Assembly: GCA_028274465.1 (NCBI GenBank)
Contig: CM051457.1
Coordinates: forward strand, 103,539,982 to 103,603,981
Direction of reading: 5' to 3'
Length of the DNA: 64,000 nt
Source: Plantago ovata
Taxonomy: Eukaryota; Streptophyta; Magnoliopsida; Lamiales; Plantaginaceae
In this document: positions 1 to 10,742 of the stretch, piece by piece
Layout: each line of letters opens with the position of its first letter
How positions within the stretch are numbered: the stretch's first letter is position 1
Made by a program: the position numbers and the translations under genes
Notes under the pieces: generated by a model
The model's input: the letters and a program-made list of their open reading frames with translations, nothing else
The model's database searches: none
Told to the model about the DNA's origin: nothing

Positions 1-277
1 ACGGTGTATGCTTTGTGGAGGAAGCGCCGAAGATCTTGCCGCAGTTTTGTCTGAATCGATCGGTGCCGATATGAAATAAGGAAAAGTTGAGATTTTCCGG
101 AAGAAGAATAACGAAAGCTAAAAAGGAATTTGGAATCATAAAGAAACCTGAATGAAGTGGAAAGAGGTGCTAAAATCGGAGATGTGTGAGTCACGCACTC
201 GACCAAGCGAAGAAGACGGAAAAGTTCGTATTCTCTTTGTACACTCGCGCACACGCACACTTCCTCATATGTATATA

Positions 278-286
<9 letters not shown>
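1..286. other. Unassigned sequence at left edge
   Basis: No convincing gene or repeat terminus is visible. The reading frames are short and have no recognisable domain. The stretch leads into a TA microsatellite. Confidence 0.5.
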
Positions 287-314
<28 letters not shown>

Positions 315-345
315 CTATATATATATATATAGATATATATATATA
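287..345. repeat. (TA)n microsatellite
   Basis: About 59 bp of alternating T and A with a few C or G interruptions. It directly abuts the outer edge of the left arm of the long-range inverted repeat. The partner arm also ends in TATATA, so the AT tract may mark the original repeat boundary. Confidence 0.95.
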
Positions 346-645
346 ACCCAATAGTTGGCGTGTGGAGGCAGCGCGTGTAAGGCCCGCGGCCCGGATGAAG
401 CCCGCTGGTTTTTCTCGTCCATCTATCAGACTCTGCCTTGAACCTTCCTCCTTTCTTCAACAACCCTTCTTTTTCTGTGTAATCTTTTCTGCCTCTTCAC
501 GTCTTCTATTTTCCTTTGAACTCCATCTCCACTTCGATGCATCAACGGAAAACGATAGAAGGAATGACCTCACACAGTACTTGATTTTTGACGATTTTTG
601 ATATGTCACTCATGACCCTGGCACACGAGACTAAAAGTGAAAGGG
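346..645 (-). repeat. Left arm of a 300-bp inverted repeat (partner 15640-15955)
   Basis: Read in reverse complement, this stretch matches 15640-15955 over nearly its whole length with scattered substitutions and small indels. Shared landmarks are AAGGCCCGCGGCCCGG, a C/T-rich tract, a segment around CATCAACGGAAAACGAT and the inner end near GACTAAAAGTGAAA. The two arms are about 15 kb apart. The pyrimidine-rich composition resembles a plant 5' untranslated region, but no coding sequence is recognised. Which arm is the original is unknown. Confidence 0.85.
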
Positions 646-660
646 GTAAATTCTAACAAA

Positions 661-881
661 GGTGATGGGTGGAGCTAGGGGTGTACGCGGGCGGGTGCAG
701 GCCAATTTTTACAAAAATTCAAGCCGACCCATCTCCGGCGGGTTGGATAAATTATTAACCGCGGCAGGTGAGTATTTTGCCTAACCGTCTCGGGTGGTTT
801 GGCGGGTTTACATATTAAAATAAAAACAACTCACAAATACCGGACAATAGGAATAAAATGTTGCAAAATAATAAATAGAAG
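661..881. mobile_element. Possible hAT-like fragment
   Basis: The segment near 676 (AGGGGTGTACGCGGGCGGG) resembles the terminal sequence of plant hAT-type elements and MITEs. It is followed by GC-rich degenerate motifs with GGCGGGTT cores. No matching opposite terminus or target duplication is visible, and the sequence is cut at 882 by the LTR of A2. This rests on motif resemblance only. Confidence 0.25.
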
Positions 882-2276
882 TGATGAACGTATTTTTGAC
901 GCGTTCATCTTGTCTTTTTTGCCTTCTTTTGCTATCCTTTTGCCTTGTTTTTTTGTTAGTTTTGTAGAATAGTGTCACGTTTTGTGTTTTCTACATTTTC
1001 AGGCACTTAGGTACGAATCGGTGTTTTTGGAGCTAAAAACAAGCATTTTTTGATAGAAAATAGCCCCGTTGAAGTTCCTCGACCTCCGTGACTTTGTTCG
1101 TGAGTGCTTGAGTCCCAATAAGTGTTGAGAAGGACAAGTCCAAGGCACCCGAGGGCCGATCGTGTGCAAAGGATTGAGCTTCCAAGTCAAAATCTGCCCC
1201 ACATATCAAGTGAGCTGCTTCTGGAAGCCAAGCCCTCCGCTTGGAAATATCTGGCATTCCAGAGAATCTGCCAGCATCCAATCGGTCCGCTTGGCATCAG
1301 CCAAGTGGTCCGCTTGGCCGAGCCCAAGCGGTCCGCTTGGCTGCAGTTACAGAATCGGGATTCTGTCTTTAAAACATATTTTCAGTTACTTTTTTCATAT
1401 TGAGACTTCAACATTCGAATTTTGGAGAGCTCTAAGCCCCAATTTTCACTCTAGAACTCAGATTTACATTGTAATTCACATTGGATTGAGGATTTGGCCA
1501 TAGGATTGCATGATATTTTCATCTACGGAGAGGTTTTTCATGAATTGCACCGAATAGTGACAGCTTTGGTGGTAACTTGTATCAATCTCTTGTCTAGTAG
1601 TTTGATCCAATGTTTTTCTGTAACAATTCATATGATTTGATGTTTACATTATTGAATATGAGTAGCTAAATCCCTTGTGTTGGTGGTAGAATGTAGAATC
1701 TACATGTGTTGGATTATCTTTATGCTTACATGAGATTGTGATTCAATCTTGCTGCAAATTGCTTCATATTATTCATAGTTGCCTATAAATATATTCGAAT
1801 AGAGTATGTGACAAACTCGTGGTCAATGAAAGTCATAGGATTGTATGTTTGTGATTTGCAGCATGCTAGATAAATGGTGTTAGTGACAAACACCTCTAAA
1901 GTATTGATAGTGATCTTTTATGATGTGTGTCTTGAAAGTTACCTAGACGGTTGCTTAGCAGACTTATTCGAAGGTTTTACGCACTGAACTTGTGAGCATA
2001 TTCGTAATTCATACATGTTAATTCGATTTCTCTCACCAACCGTTTTCCATCTTTGATTACAATCAAGTCTGATTTTAGTTTGCTGTAGTTGAAAACCGTT
2101 TCAAAAACCACTATGATTTCGTTGACTGAAACTTCATACAAAAACCTCAAACAAATCCACGTTAGGTCCCGAGAGAACGACACTTGGGGACAACTTGCCA
2201 TTGCACTCTGTTTTGTGTAGTGATAAGTGTTCTTTGGCTTACAAACAAATTTAATTGGTGAAAAAATGACTCATCA
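882..2276 (+). repeat. 5' LTR of A2 (A-type LTR)
   Basis: It starts TGATGAACG and ends TTCATCA-like (ACTCATCA), and is followed by the primer site three bases later. It aligns with both LTRs of A1 over its length. An array of short inverted repeats with AAGCGG arms lies at about 1218-1345. The 5' terminus itself is a hairpin, GATGAACG pairing with CGTTCATC 11 bases downstream. Confidence 0.9.
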
Positions 2277-2279
2277 ATT

Positions 2280-2297
2280 TGGCACCGTTGCCGGGGA
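2280..2297 (+). promoter_or_regulatory. Primer binding site, tRNA-Asp (one mismatch)
   Basis: TGGCACCGTTGCCGGGGA is complementary to the 3' end of plant tRNA-Asp(GUC), with one substitution (A for G at the fifth base) relative to the other elements here. It primes minus-strand DNA synthesis. A tRNA-Asp primer is characteristic of Athila-type elements. Confidence 0.85.
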
Positions 2298-2472
2298 CTT
2301 AACTCCTTTGGTTGGTGTTTTTGTTTTGGTTTTTCAGCCAACATCACTTTCTCACGCCATTTCTTTCCCCCTATTTCTTTGTAATTAATTCTATGTGTTC
2401 TGGTTTTTATTTTACTAACAGGAACTAATCCTTGTCTGAGTGTTGTGTTGATTACACTAGATTTCAGGCAAG

Positions 2473-3500
2473 ATGGCTGAGCAACCATTGAAGTTACACT
2501 CAAAAGTTACGGTTGGGCCTAGTGGTCCAGCTATTGTTCTCAATGACGCAACAAGGAATCTGGAGCTTAAAAGTCACATGTTCCAGCAATTACCCATGTT
2601 CTATGGCATGGACAATGAGGACGTCATTGGGTATTTGAATGACTTAGAGAATTTCGCGCTCTACTTGCCTAGACCGGATGCTGGAGTTACTGATGATGAT
2701 TTGCGGACGAAGTTTTTCACTATGGGAGTCGGGGATAGAGCGAAGGCTTGATTGAGATCTTTAGAAGCTGGATCCTTGACCACATGGGCTCAAGTGTTTG
2801 AAAAATTTATGGATCGGTATTATCCCGCTTCCAAGACTATGGTTATGAAGAGACAAATCAACACTTTTGAGCAGAAGTATGATTCCAACCTCTTTGAAGC
2901 TTTTGATAGCGGTCCTTCCATAAGGCTCATGATCGGTTTAAGGGGTTGCAATATCGGTGCCCACATCACGGCTTCGATAGAGGTCAGCTCATCCAATTCT
3001 TCTATAATGGTTTGCATCCGGGAGTTTAAGCACAAGTGGATAGCATTTGTGGAGGAAGCATGAGAGAGTTGTTTCCGAGTTAAGATCAAGCTAAGTTGGA
3101 TATAATGTACCGGAATTCTGAGAACCGGAATATAAGAGCCAAGGTTCTTTCAAAGGAACCTAGAGTAGAACCCATAGCGGCTTTTGAAGAGCAAGTGGCT
3201 CGTGGCGATGACTATGAGCAAGGATTCGCCAATCAACGTCAACATGCTGTGGTAAATTACGGGGTATCCGGATATGCTCCATCTTCTTTGCTCGCCATGG
3301 TGCAAAGCTTGGTAGAAAAGACCGACAAGTTTATGGAATCTTATTACAAGAATCAGGCTATGAACGAGAAGCGATTTGAGAACTTGGAGGCTAGTACTTT
3401 TTCTATTAATAAGAAGTTGCAAGCGCTCATTGATAGAGGAGCTAGTCGTGAGCAAGAAAAGGTTTTTGGTAATACCGAGAGAGCTATGGCCATCACAGTG
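2473..3500 (+). pseudogene. A2 gag remnant
   Basis: The frame begins MAEQPLKLH and contains the plant retrotransposon gag region: a HMFQQLPMFYGM segment, then GDRAKA, then a DRYYPASKTM segment. A TGA stop at 2749-2751 cuts the frame. A small rearrangement near 2905-2935 shifts the frame across the conserved CPHH...FYNGLHP region, which remains readable in another frame. Relative to A1 the segment carrying the CCHC zinc knuckle is missing. In A1 the knuckle is CX2CX4HX4C, whereas here the frame passes straight from the equivalent of residue 300 to the repeat-rich tail. Gag would form the nucleocapsid of the virus-like particle, and this copy cannot do so as written. Confidence 0.8.
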
Positions 3501-4222
3501 GTGACTGATATTCCAGTTGAGATCACGGTCACAAGAGAAGGAGCACGAGTAGAGGTGCCAAGTAGCAAGAAAATCTCTGAGCCTTGCATTGCTAACGAGG
3601 AGCCTAAGTCCTCTATGGTTGAGGAAGAAGCTTCGCATATTGAAGAAGGAAGCTCATCGTTTGAGGATGAGATGGTGGAAGAACCCGCACTTGAGAGCTT
3701 CGATGTGGAAATCGGTCTTGGCACGGAGGATGGTATATTGGCTACACTGGACGCGGGAGTTGGAGTCAATGTCTTGCCGATGAACGTGTATGAAGAGTCC
3801 CGGTTGACTGGTTTGAAGCCATTGAAAGCTATGGTTCAACTTGCTGATGGGTCTATGAGGAGGCCTTTGGGAGTTCTCGAGGACTTGGTTGTTAGAGTTG
3901 CCGGTGTTGAGGTGAAGACGAGCTTCATAGTTATGCCGACTCGGAAGCCAAGCTTAAGGATGTGGTCCTGTTGGGAAGAGCCTTCATCAATAAGGTTCAC
4001 ATGGTGATTGACATGTACCGTCGTACATGTAGTTTTGAGGTAGATGGCAAGCGACACATGTTGCAAGCCATTGTTAATTCATGTATTGATAAGACTTGCA
4101 CTAACAAATTTATAGGATACTTTGGTCCTCTATTTCTTCGTTCAAATGTGCAGGGATTTCACCGATTAAAGAGGGCGTTGATGGGGAATTCTAGTACCCA
4201 ATATGAATTCAATCTCAATTGA
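3501..4222 (+). pseudogene. A2 protease remnant
   Basis: Following gag, the frame reads a retropepsin-like domain with the landmarks MVQLADGSM and RVAGVEVKTSFIVMP, matching A1 closely. The catalytic triplet, Asp-Thr-Gly in A1 and D, reads Asp-Ala-Gly near 3757, which should abolish aspartic protease activity. A frameshift near 3945 moves the C-terminal part (ILLGRAFINKV-like, MYRRTC) into another frame, which ends at 4222. The domain would mature Gag and Pol. A stem-loop and element D follow immediately. Confidence 0.8.
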
Positions 4223-4250
4223 GCCTTGAAGAGTCGAGCCAACGGCATGT

Positions 4251-5527
4251 TGATGAACGCGCTGGTGTCGTGTTCCAGCGCGAACGAATCAAATAAATTT
4301 GTAATTTAAGCCAAAGGCAATCCACAACTACAACGAAAACCGTAGTGTAGCAGTAGAATGACTCGAGTGTCGTTCTCTCAGGACTATACTAGCTTTATCA
4401 AATCTAATTTAGAATATAGAAACAGCAAACAGATAGCAAGGGGTTTTTCTAACAGATAATGGAGATTGGTGATAGTATGATCCTTCTTAGCATAACGGGT
4501 CGATAATCATGCATAAATTCTTCGGTCTTGCATAGAGATCTTTGAATCAATCTAGTGTCCTGTTGCAAATATTAAGCACTACGAAGATAACTGGTCTGAC
4601 AAGTCAATCACTGTTGTCCTAATGTGTTCCGTAATTATTCAACACTACGAAGATAAACTCCCGAACAGGTCGACAAGTTTCCAATTGTGCATAATAACTA
4701 ATACAACATACGAGAATTTAGGCTGTGCCTGATCAACGAAATAAAGCAATGACACGGAGTATAATGCGCGATATAGCCATTAGCATGATTATCTTCCCTT
4801 CGCTAAGAATTCACATACTACCACCAACGATAAGTTTAGCTACTCATAATAGGCATGCAATCAATAGAAATCATAGAAGAAAACATATTGAAAGATATAT
4901 AAAATAAGTAGATTAAACTGTAAGATACAAGTTACCGAAGGTTGTCAATCTCCGAAGAATTGCGATCCTACGAGCTCCAATCCGCTATGAAAAAGTATCC
5001 CCTAAGCTCCGGAACTCCCAGGACAGGCCCCAGGAAGTTCCTACCTAAAACTATAGAGAGAGGTGAGAAAGTAGGTCTGGAAAGATATGATTTTCGGAGA
5101 AAACTGAGCAACTATATATAGGCCCCGAAATACTGTGGGGCGGTTCGCCCCACACCCGCGGCGGTTCGCCCCAGAGAAAATTTCGCGGAATTCCGCGTTT
5201 TCGACGCGTTTTTGGATTTCTTCCCCTTTTCGGACTCGTTTCTGACTTCTAGTGGCCTTCTAACCTCCAGATTCGACCCCTAGACTCCAAATCCTATCCG
5301 GAAACCTTCAGATACTCCAAATAGGCTTCTGGAACACCAATTCCTTGTCAACTTCAATATAATTGCCCGGAAATCCTCGATTTTCAACCAAAACCTGTAA
5401 AATAAAATCTAAAGGGAAACGTGACACTATTCTAATAAAATGCACTAAAATATAGCTAAATTAACATAGAGGATAGCTAAAATAGGTGAAAAAGACTCAA
5501 ATGAAAGTGTAAAATACACATTCATCA
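4251..5527 (-). repeat. 3' LTR of D (1277 bp)
   Basis: Paired with 9445-10742. The outer end carries a hairpin CGCGCTGG...CCAGCGCG. A GC-rich inverted-repeat array (GGGGCGGTTCGCCCC type) at about 5131-5175 sits just upstream, in element orientation, of the TATA-like CTATATATAGG at about 5111-5122. It is 21 bp shorter than its partner, which matches one missing array unit. Confidence 0.95.
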
Positions 5528-7114
5528 AACTCCCCAAACCGAACCTTTGCTTGTCCTCAAGCAACTAAGCTAGACTCTAATGCAAAAAACATGCAAGACA
5601 CAAAATGGAGTCTCATGCCAAATAAAATGAACTAATCTACTGAATCTATCAAATAACATATGAACAAAAACCATATAAATCAAAGCATGAATATAGGTTG
5701 AAGAATACCTCGATTGACTTATACACATCCACATAAGCACTTATGTCAAGACAAGATAGTCTCTCGTAACATTCTCTACCTGGACCTAGTCAGTGACGAC
5801 GTAATGAAGCATGCTAAGATACGAATGGTTGTCCCGTGCCTATGAAACTGAGGACTTACTGCTGTTCCACCATGTTAAGACTTTTCCACAAAAGAGGTCG
5901 AACCAGTACTGGCTCTCATCAAACGAAGGAGGGTTCCCTATAAAAGATAACACTCCCCTATTCTACCCATCTCTCAAGTAAAGTCTTAAGCTATTCACCA
6001 CTTCCTGAATGGCAGGACGAGGGTGGTCTAGAACAGATGACACTCAAGACAAAAAAGATCAAAAATAGAAAAACACGATTACGAACATTACAAGAATGGA
6101 AAAGACTCAACACTTTGCTAACTGCTATTTGGCTTTCTTTTTTGGACCCTTCTTTGCTTTTTTGGGGTCTTTTCATTTTTCTTTTTTTTTCTTTCCAGAT
6201 TTTTTTTTCTTTTTCTTTTTCTCTTTTTTTTTTTTTCTGGAATTTTTTCCTTTCTTTTTTTCGATTTTTCTAGCCAGCAGTAGCATAACAAAAACAGAAA
6301 GAAAATGACTCACACGACTTCCCCAAACCTATTCGAAAGAATAGGTTGGAGTACAAAATTTACGGAAAAGGAAAAATAAACTCACGATATGAAAATGAAA
6401 AACAGAAACAAGTCTAATGATGGTGTAACCCCCTCCCCAAACCTATTCGGAAGAATAGGTTATGAACAAAGGATCACACAACCTCACACTACCTCCTTCC
6501 TAGGCATTTAGCAATCTCAAAGCATGGTGAAGACTTGTTGCCTCTTAGGTACATAATTACTCGGGAAACAACCATAAGACCCTAACATGCATCATCCTAT
6601 TATAAAGGCCTTCGTGAACCGCAGTAGAGAAAACACCACTAAGTGATGTCGAGACTACCATGCTTAACTAAGTGCAATACATAAATGTGACAAGCCAAGC
6701 GAGAAAAACCTCAAACAAATTCATAGAGATGAAGCATACGATTAATGGCATAGTTGGTTGATCTACCCAATAAAAAAGTTCAAAAAATTCGGCAATAAAC
6801 TCCATATAAAACATGCAAGACTATCCTAGGAAAGCAGTAAACGTGCAAATGCAAAAAATTTCACGAGTTTATCATAAGCAAGATAAGTATAGAGATAACC
6901 AGCAATAACCTCCTCCCCAAACCTGAACGTCGTCGCTCGTCCCGAACGTCAAAAGTGGATCCAAGGTGAGAGCTAATGCTTGTATAAGTGACCTATAATA
7001 CTCAATCAAACTCGTGAGATAAAATCTAAAGCGGTAAAGAAAGCGATAAAATCTCCGGGTTGCCTCCTGGATAGCGCCATTGTTTAAAGTCTTTGACTCG
7101 ACTCCTGTCTGCGC
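5528..7114 (-). other. D 3' noncoding region with hairpin/polypurine motifs and T-rich tract
   Basis: On the element's sense strand this region matches the noncoding tail of B1 (44160-45635). It includes the polypurine tract next to the 3' LTR (complement of CTCCCCAAACC at about 5528-5541). Two copies of a stem-loop with the complement of AACCTATTC...GAATAGGTTTGGGGA lie at 6319-6348 and 6431-6461. A further polypurine run lies near 6910-6925. At about 6170-6285 is a T-rich tract, which is A-rich in the element's orientation. No ORF of significance is present. Confidence 0.8.
7053..7072 (-). other. Stem-loop after protease frame of D
   Basis: In element orientation it reads CCAGGAGGCAACCCGGAG, a degenerate version of the perfect hairpin TCTCGGGAGGCAACCCGAGG found at the same place in A1 (28611-28630) and A2 (10761-10780). 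It lies just downstream of the protease stop. Confidence 0.5.
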
Positions 7115-7804
7115 CTATCTCTTCTTTCTGCGGGTACTAGACTTCCCCTTCACGAGTCTCCTTCCCGTGCCTCGATCCTGTGAATAAGAGTGAACATAGA
7201 CGTTAAGACCACTGTAATCAATAGTGTTAGAAGTATCGGGTGGATCAGGTGGATCGGATATGGCTTGCAACACATGTTGCTTGCCATCCACTTCGATAGT
7301 ACAAGTCCTTTGGTAGATGTCCATCACGGAGCGTAGCTTAGTCAAGAATATTCGTCCTAAGAGTATGACATCCCCCGTTCCTGGTGCTGACGCCGGCATA
7401 ATTACAAAATCGGTGTAGACAGAGGCTTCACCAATTTTGACTAATACATTCTTCACAACGCCTTCGGGTTTCACAAGGGATCCATCCGCCAGTTGCACAA
7501 TAGCCTTATGCACAGTTAGTTCTCCAAGGTTACTCTTCTCGAAAACATTCAAAGGGAGCACATTAGAGTAGGATCCTGTGTCTAGTGTGGCTCGGACATC
7601 TTCAAGCTCCCCAATCCCGACCTTAACATCGAAACTTTGAGGGAGTGGCTTGGGATCCTCTTGCTCCTCTTCACTTTTGTTAGTACCAAGGTCCTTCTCT
7701 TCTTCTTCGACTTGTGGGGGCATTTCCCTCTTGCAACTCTCGCACTTAGCAACCTTCTTGATGGTGATTTCAACAGGTAGATCACCCACCAAGGTAATGG
7801 ACAT
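7115..7804 (-). pseudogene. D protease region
   Basis: The frame is continuous with gag, separated from it by a stop codon at 7811-7813. It contains a retropepsin-like aspartic protease domain with LDTGSYSNVLPLNVFE around the catalytic Asp-Thr-Gly, then AIVQLADGSL, DFVIMPAS and ILLGRIFL segments, and ends in a basic tail. The domain order and sequence follow A1, not B1 or B2, whose protease has Asp-Leu-Gly. The triplet itself looks intact, so the domain could be active if read through. Marked as a pseudogene because stops interrupt the gag-protease frame. Confidence 0.85.
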
Positions 7805-7810
7805 CGACTT

Positions 7811-9274
7811 CTAAGTGTTGCTAGGCAGCTTGCCTTGTTCCCTACTTGCTCCTCGGTCGATCAACTCTTGCATCTTTTGATGGGCAAGCCTAGTGCTCTC
7901 TTCCAACCTATCGAGCCTTGCCCTAGTCTTCTCGGAATCTTCTTCATAACGTTGGAGAAAACTTTGTGTATGATCGACCATCTTTTGCAAGTTCTCCATC
8001 AGTTGAGCCGACTTCGACTTCGGTGGCTCTTTCGGAGCGGGGTTTTCGTAGTGATCATTACCATAGTTCAGCCTACTACGGTCTTGGTTAGGTCCATAAG
8101 TTTGGTTAGCCGGTGCATATCATTGATTGTTTCGGAATCCTCTTCTCCAAAATCCACCTCGAGGATTCCTACCGTCTTGTCCATAGCTAACTTCTTGAGT
8201 GCCAAACTCCGTAGCAAAGGCTTCTTCTTCACCTCCTCGAGCCCAGTTGCCATCATCGTATGCCAGCTCCGATCTACACATATGAGCCCCATGCCCATAG
8301 TTCTTGCATATTCGGCATACTTCGTTCGAAACAGTTGTTCCGGTGGCGCTCTTGAGGACTTGCTTCAATTCGTTGGTAAAGCACTCGAATTGATCCCTAT
8401 TCCCTCTATACATAGGGGCTTCTTGAGTCGGTGGAGCTTCAGGTCCATGTCTCCTAACCATTGCTCTTGGGTCCTTGAACTGTGAACCTTTAGCAAGCCT
8501 TTCGAAAACTGCCCAGACGGCTTCCGCGGTTTCCTCCCAAATATTGCCTCGGCATTGGAAATCCACCACTTGTTGGTTCTCGAAGGTTAGTCCATTGTAG
8601 AAGTGTTGGACAAGGTCAGAAAGTTCAAAACCATGGTGAGGGCACTTGTTCGTGAGATCTTGGAACCTCTCGAACGCGGTGTAGATGGTCTCATCATAGT
8701 CCTGTTTGAATCCAGTGATTTGCACCTTAAGCGCTGTAGTCAAGGTGTGAGGGAAGTATTTCTCCATGAAAGCTTAAAAAACCTTTTCCCAAGTGTCCAA
8801 CGAGCCTGCTGGAAGAGAACTTAACCATGACTTGGCTCTGTCGCCAAGTCCCATAGCAAAAACCTTCATCCTCAACTCATCCGTTGTTATGTCAACTCCG
8901 GGTCGTGGGAGTTGGTTGACGAAATCATCGATATCGTGCAAGTACCCCATCACATCTTCCCTTGATAAGCCATAGAACCTCGGAAGTTGTTGGAATGCGT
9001 GGTTCTTGATCTCCAGATCTCGGGTTGCAGATGAAAGAACAATCGCCGGTCCCCTCATACGATCCTTGGTGGGTTGAACCCATGCCTTCAGTGGTCTAGC
9101 TTCTGCCATTCCGTTGATTTCCTTGAAAAGACTGAGTAGAGATTCAGAGAAATCGGTATCCTCTATTTCCTCCAGTGCGCGCCTCTCAAGTAGTCGCCTT
9201 CTTTGGTGGTAGACTTTGTCGATCTCAGCAATTGAATCAGCAAGCGGTGTTCCTGCAGAACATGTATGCGGCAT
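7811..9274 (-). pseudogene. D gag, single frame with three stops
   Basis: The frame starts MPHTCSAGTPLADS at 9274 and has the gag landmarks HAFQQLPRFYGL, GLGDRAKSWL, CPHHGFELSDL and FYNGL. A CCHC zinc knuckle (CRICKNYGHGAHMC, CX2CX4HX4C) lies at about 8275-8318, followed by a coiled-coil-like segment near 7850-7990 and the motif ELIDRGASREQGK. Stops at 8774-8776, 8120-8122 and 7811-7813 interrupt an otherwise unbroken frame shared with the protease. Gag packages the RNA and forms the particle. The sequence is clearly of the A type. The start codon lies shortly after an acceptor-like TTACAG in element orientation. Confidence 0.88.
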
Positions 9275-9423
9275 ACACTATCTGTAACAGACTAGGAAAG
9301 TTGGATTAGAAACAGACTAGGAAAGCAGTATCAGAGAGAGATTAAAAAGGAAAACTAAAACTAGTAGAATTAGGAATCTAAAGCTGTAAATATAAACAAA
9401 TTAAACAGAAAAAAGGAGTATAG

Positions 9424-9441
9424 TCCCCGGCAACGGCGCCA
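9424..9441 (-). promoter_or_regulatory. Primer binding site of D, tRNA-Asp
   Basis: On the minus strand it reads TGGCGCCGTTGCCGGGGA, a perfect complement of the 3' end of plant tRNA-Asp including CCA. It lies three bases inside the 5' LTR. Confidence 0.92.
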
Positions 9442-9444
9442 ATT

Positions 9445-10742
9445 TGATGAACGCGCTGGTGTCGTGTTCCAACGCGAACGAATCAAATAAATTTGTAATT
9501 TAAGCCAAAGTCAATCCACAACTACAACGAAAACCGTAGTGTAGCAGTAGAATGACTCGAGTGTCGTTCTCTCAGGACTATACTAGCTTTATCAAATCTA
9601 TTTACAATATAAAAACAGCAAACAGATAGCAAGGGGTTTTTCTAACAGATAATGGAGATTGGTGATAGTATGATCCTTCTTAGCATAACGGGTCGATAAT
9701 CATGCATAAATTCCTCGGTCTTGCATAGAGATCTTTGAATCAATCTAGTGTCCTGTTGCAAATATTAAGCACTACGAAGATAACTGGTCTGACAAGTCAA
9801 TCACTGTTGTCCTAATGTGTTCCGTAATTATTCAACACTACGAAGATAAACTCCCGAACAGGTCGACAAGTGTCCAATTGTGCATAATAATTAATACAAC
9901 ATACGAGAATTTAGGCTGTGCCTGATCAACGAAATAAAGCAATGACACGGAGTATAATGCGCGATATAACCATTAGCATGATTATCTTCCCTTCGCTAAG
10001 AATTCACATACTACCACCAACGATAAGTTTAGCTACTCATAATAGGCATGCAATCAATAGAAATCATAGAAGAAAACATATTGAAAGACATATAAAATAA
10101 GTAGATTAAACTGTAAGATACAAGTTACCGAAGGTTGTCAATCTCCGAAGAATTGCGATCCTACGAGCTCCAATCCGCTATGAAAAAGTATCCCCTAAGC
10201 TACAGAACTCCCAGGACAGGCCCCGGGAAGTTCCTACCTAAAACTATAGAGAGAGGTGAGAAAGTAGGTCTGGAAAGATATGATTTTTGGAGAAAACTGA
10301 GCAACTATATATAGGCCCCGAAATACTGTGGGGCGGTTCGCCCCACACCCGCGGCGGTTCGCCCCACGTCTGGGGCGGTTAGCCCCAGAGAAAATTTCGC
10401 AGAATTCCGCGTTTTCGACGCGTTTTTGGATTTCTTCCCCTTTTCGGACTCGGTTTCTGTCTTCTAGTGGCCTTCTAACCTCCAGATTCGACCCCTAGAC
10501 TCCAAATCCTATCCGGAAACCTTCAGATACTCCAAATAGGCTTCTGGAACACCAATTCCTTGTCAACTTCAATATAATTGCCCGGAAATCCTCGATTTTC
10601 AACCAAAACCTGTAAAATAAAATCTAAAGGGAAACGTGACACTATTCTAATAAAATGCACTAAAATATAGCTAAATTAACATAGAGGATAGCTAAAATAG
10701 GTGAAAAATACTCAAATGAAAGTGTAAAATACACATTCATCA
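9445..10742 (-). repeat. 5' LTR of D (1298 bp)
   Basis: Nearly identical to 4251-5527. It carries one additional 21-bp unit in the GC-rich inverted-repeat array at about 10328-10393, which accounts for the length difference. LTRs are copied from one template at insertion, so the unit changed afterwards. Confidence 0.95.

Larger units (their letters stand above)
4251..10742 (-). mobile_element. Complete non-autonomous Athila-like element D, target duplication CATGT
   Basis: This 6492-bp element lies in reverse orientation inside A2. LTRs are at 4251-5527 and 9445-10742, and a perfect 5-bp duplication CATGT flanks it at 4246-4250 and 10743-10747. The termini are TGATGAA...TTCATCA. The internal part (about 3.9 kb) encodes only gag and protease in a single frame broken by three stops, with no reverse transcriptase, RNase H or integrase. 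Its LTRs, primer site and 3' noncoding region match the B family, whereas its gag and protease match the A family. It is therefore a mosaic that would need enzymes supplied in trans. Confidence 0.93.

Noticed and set aside
287-345. TA tract as a promoter
   Set aside because: Too long and regular for a TATA box, with no coding sequence at a suitable distance. It is a microsatellite.
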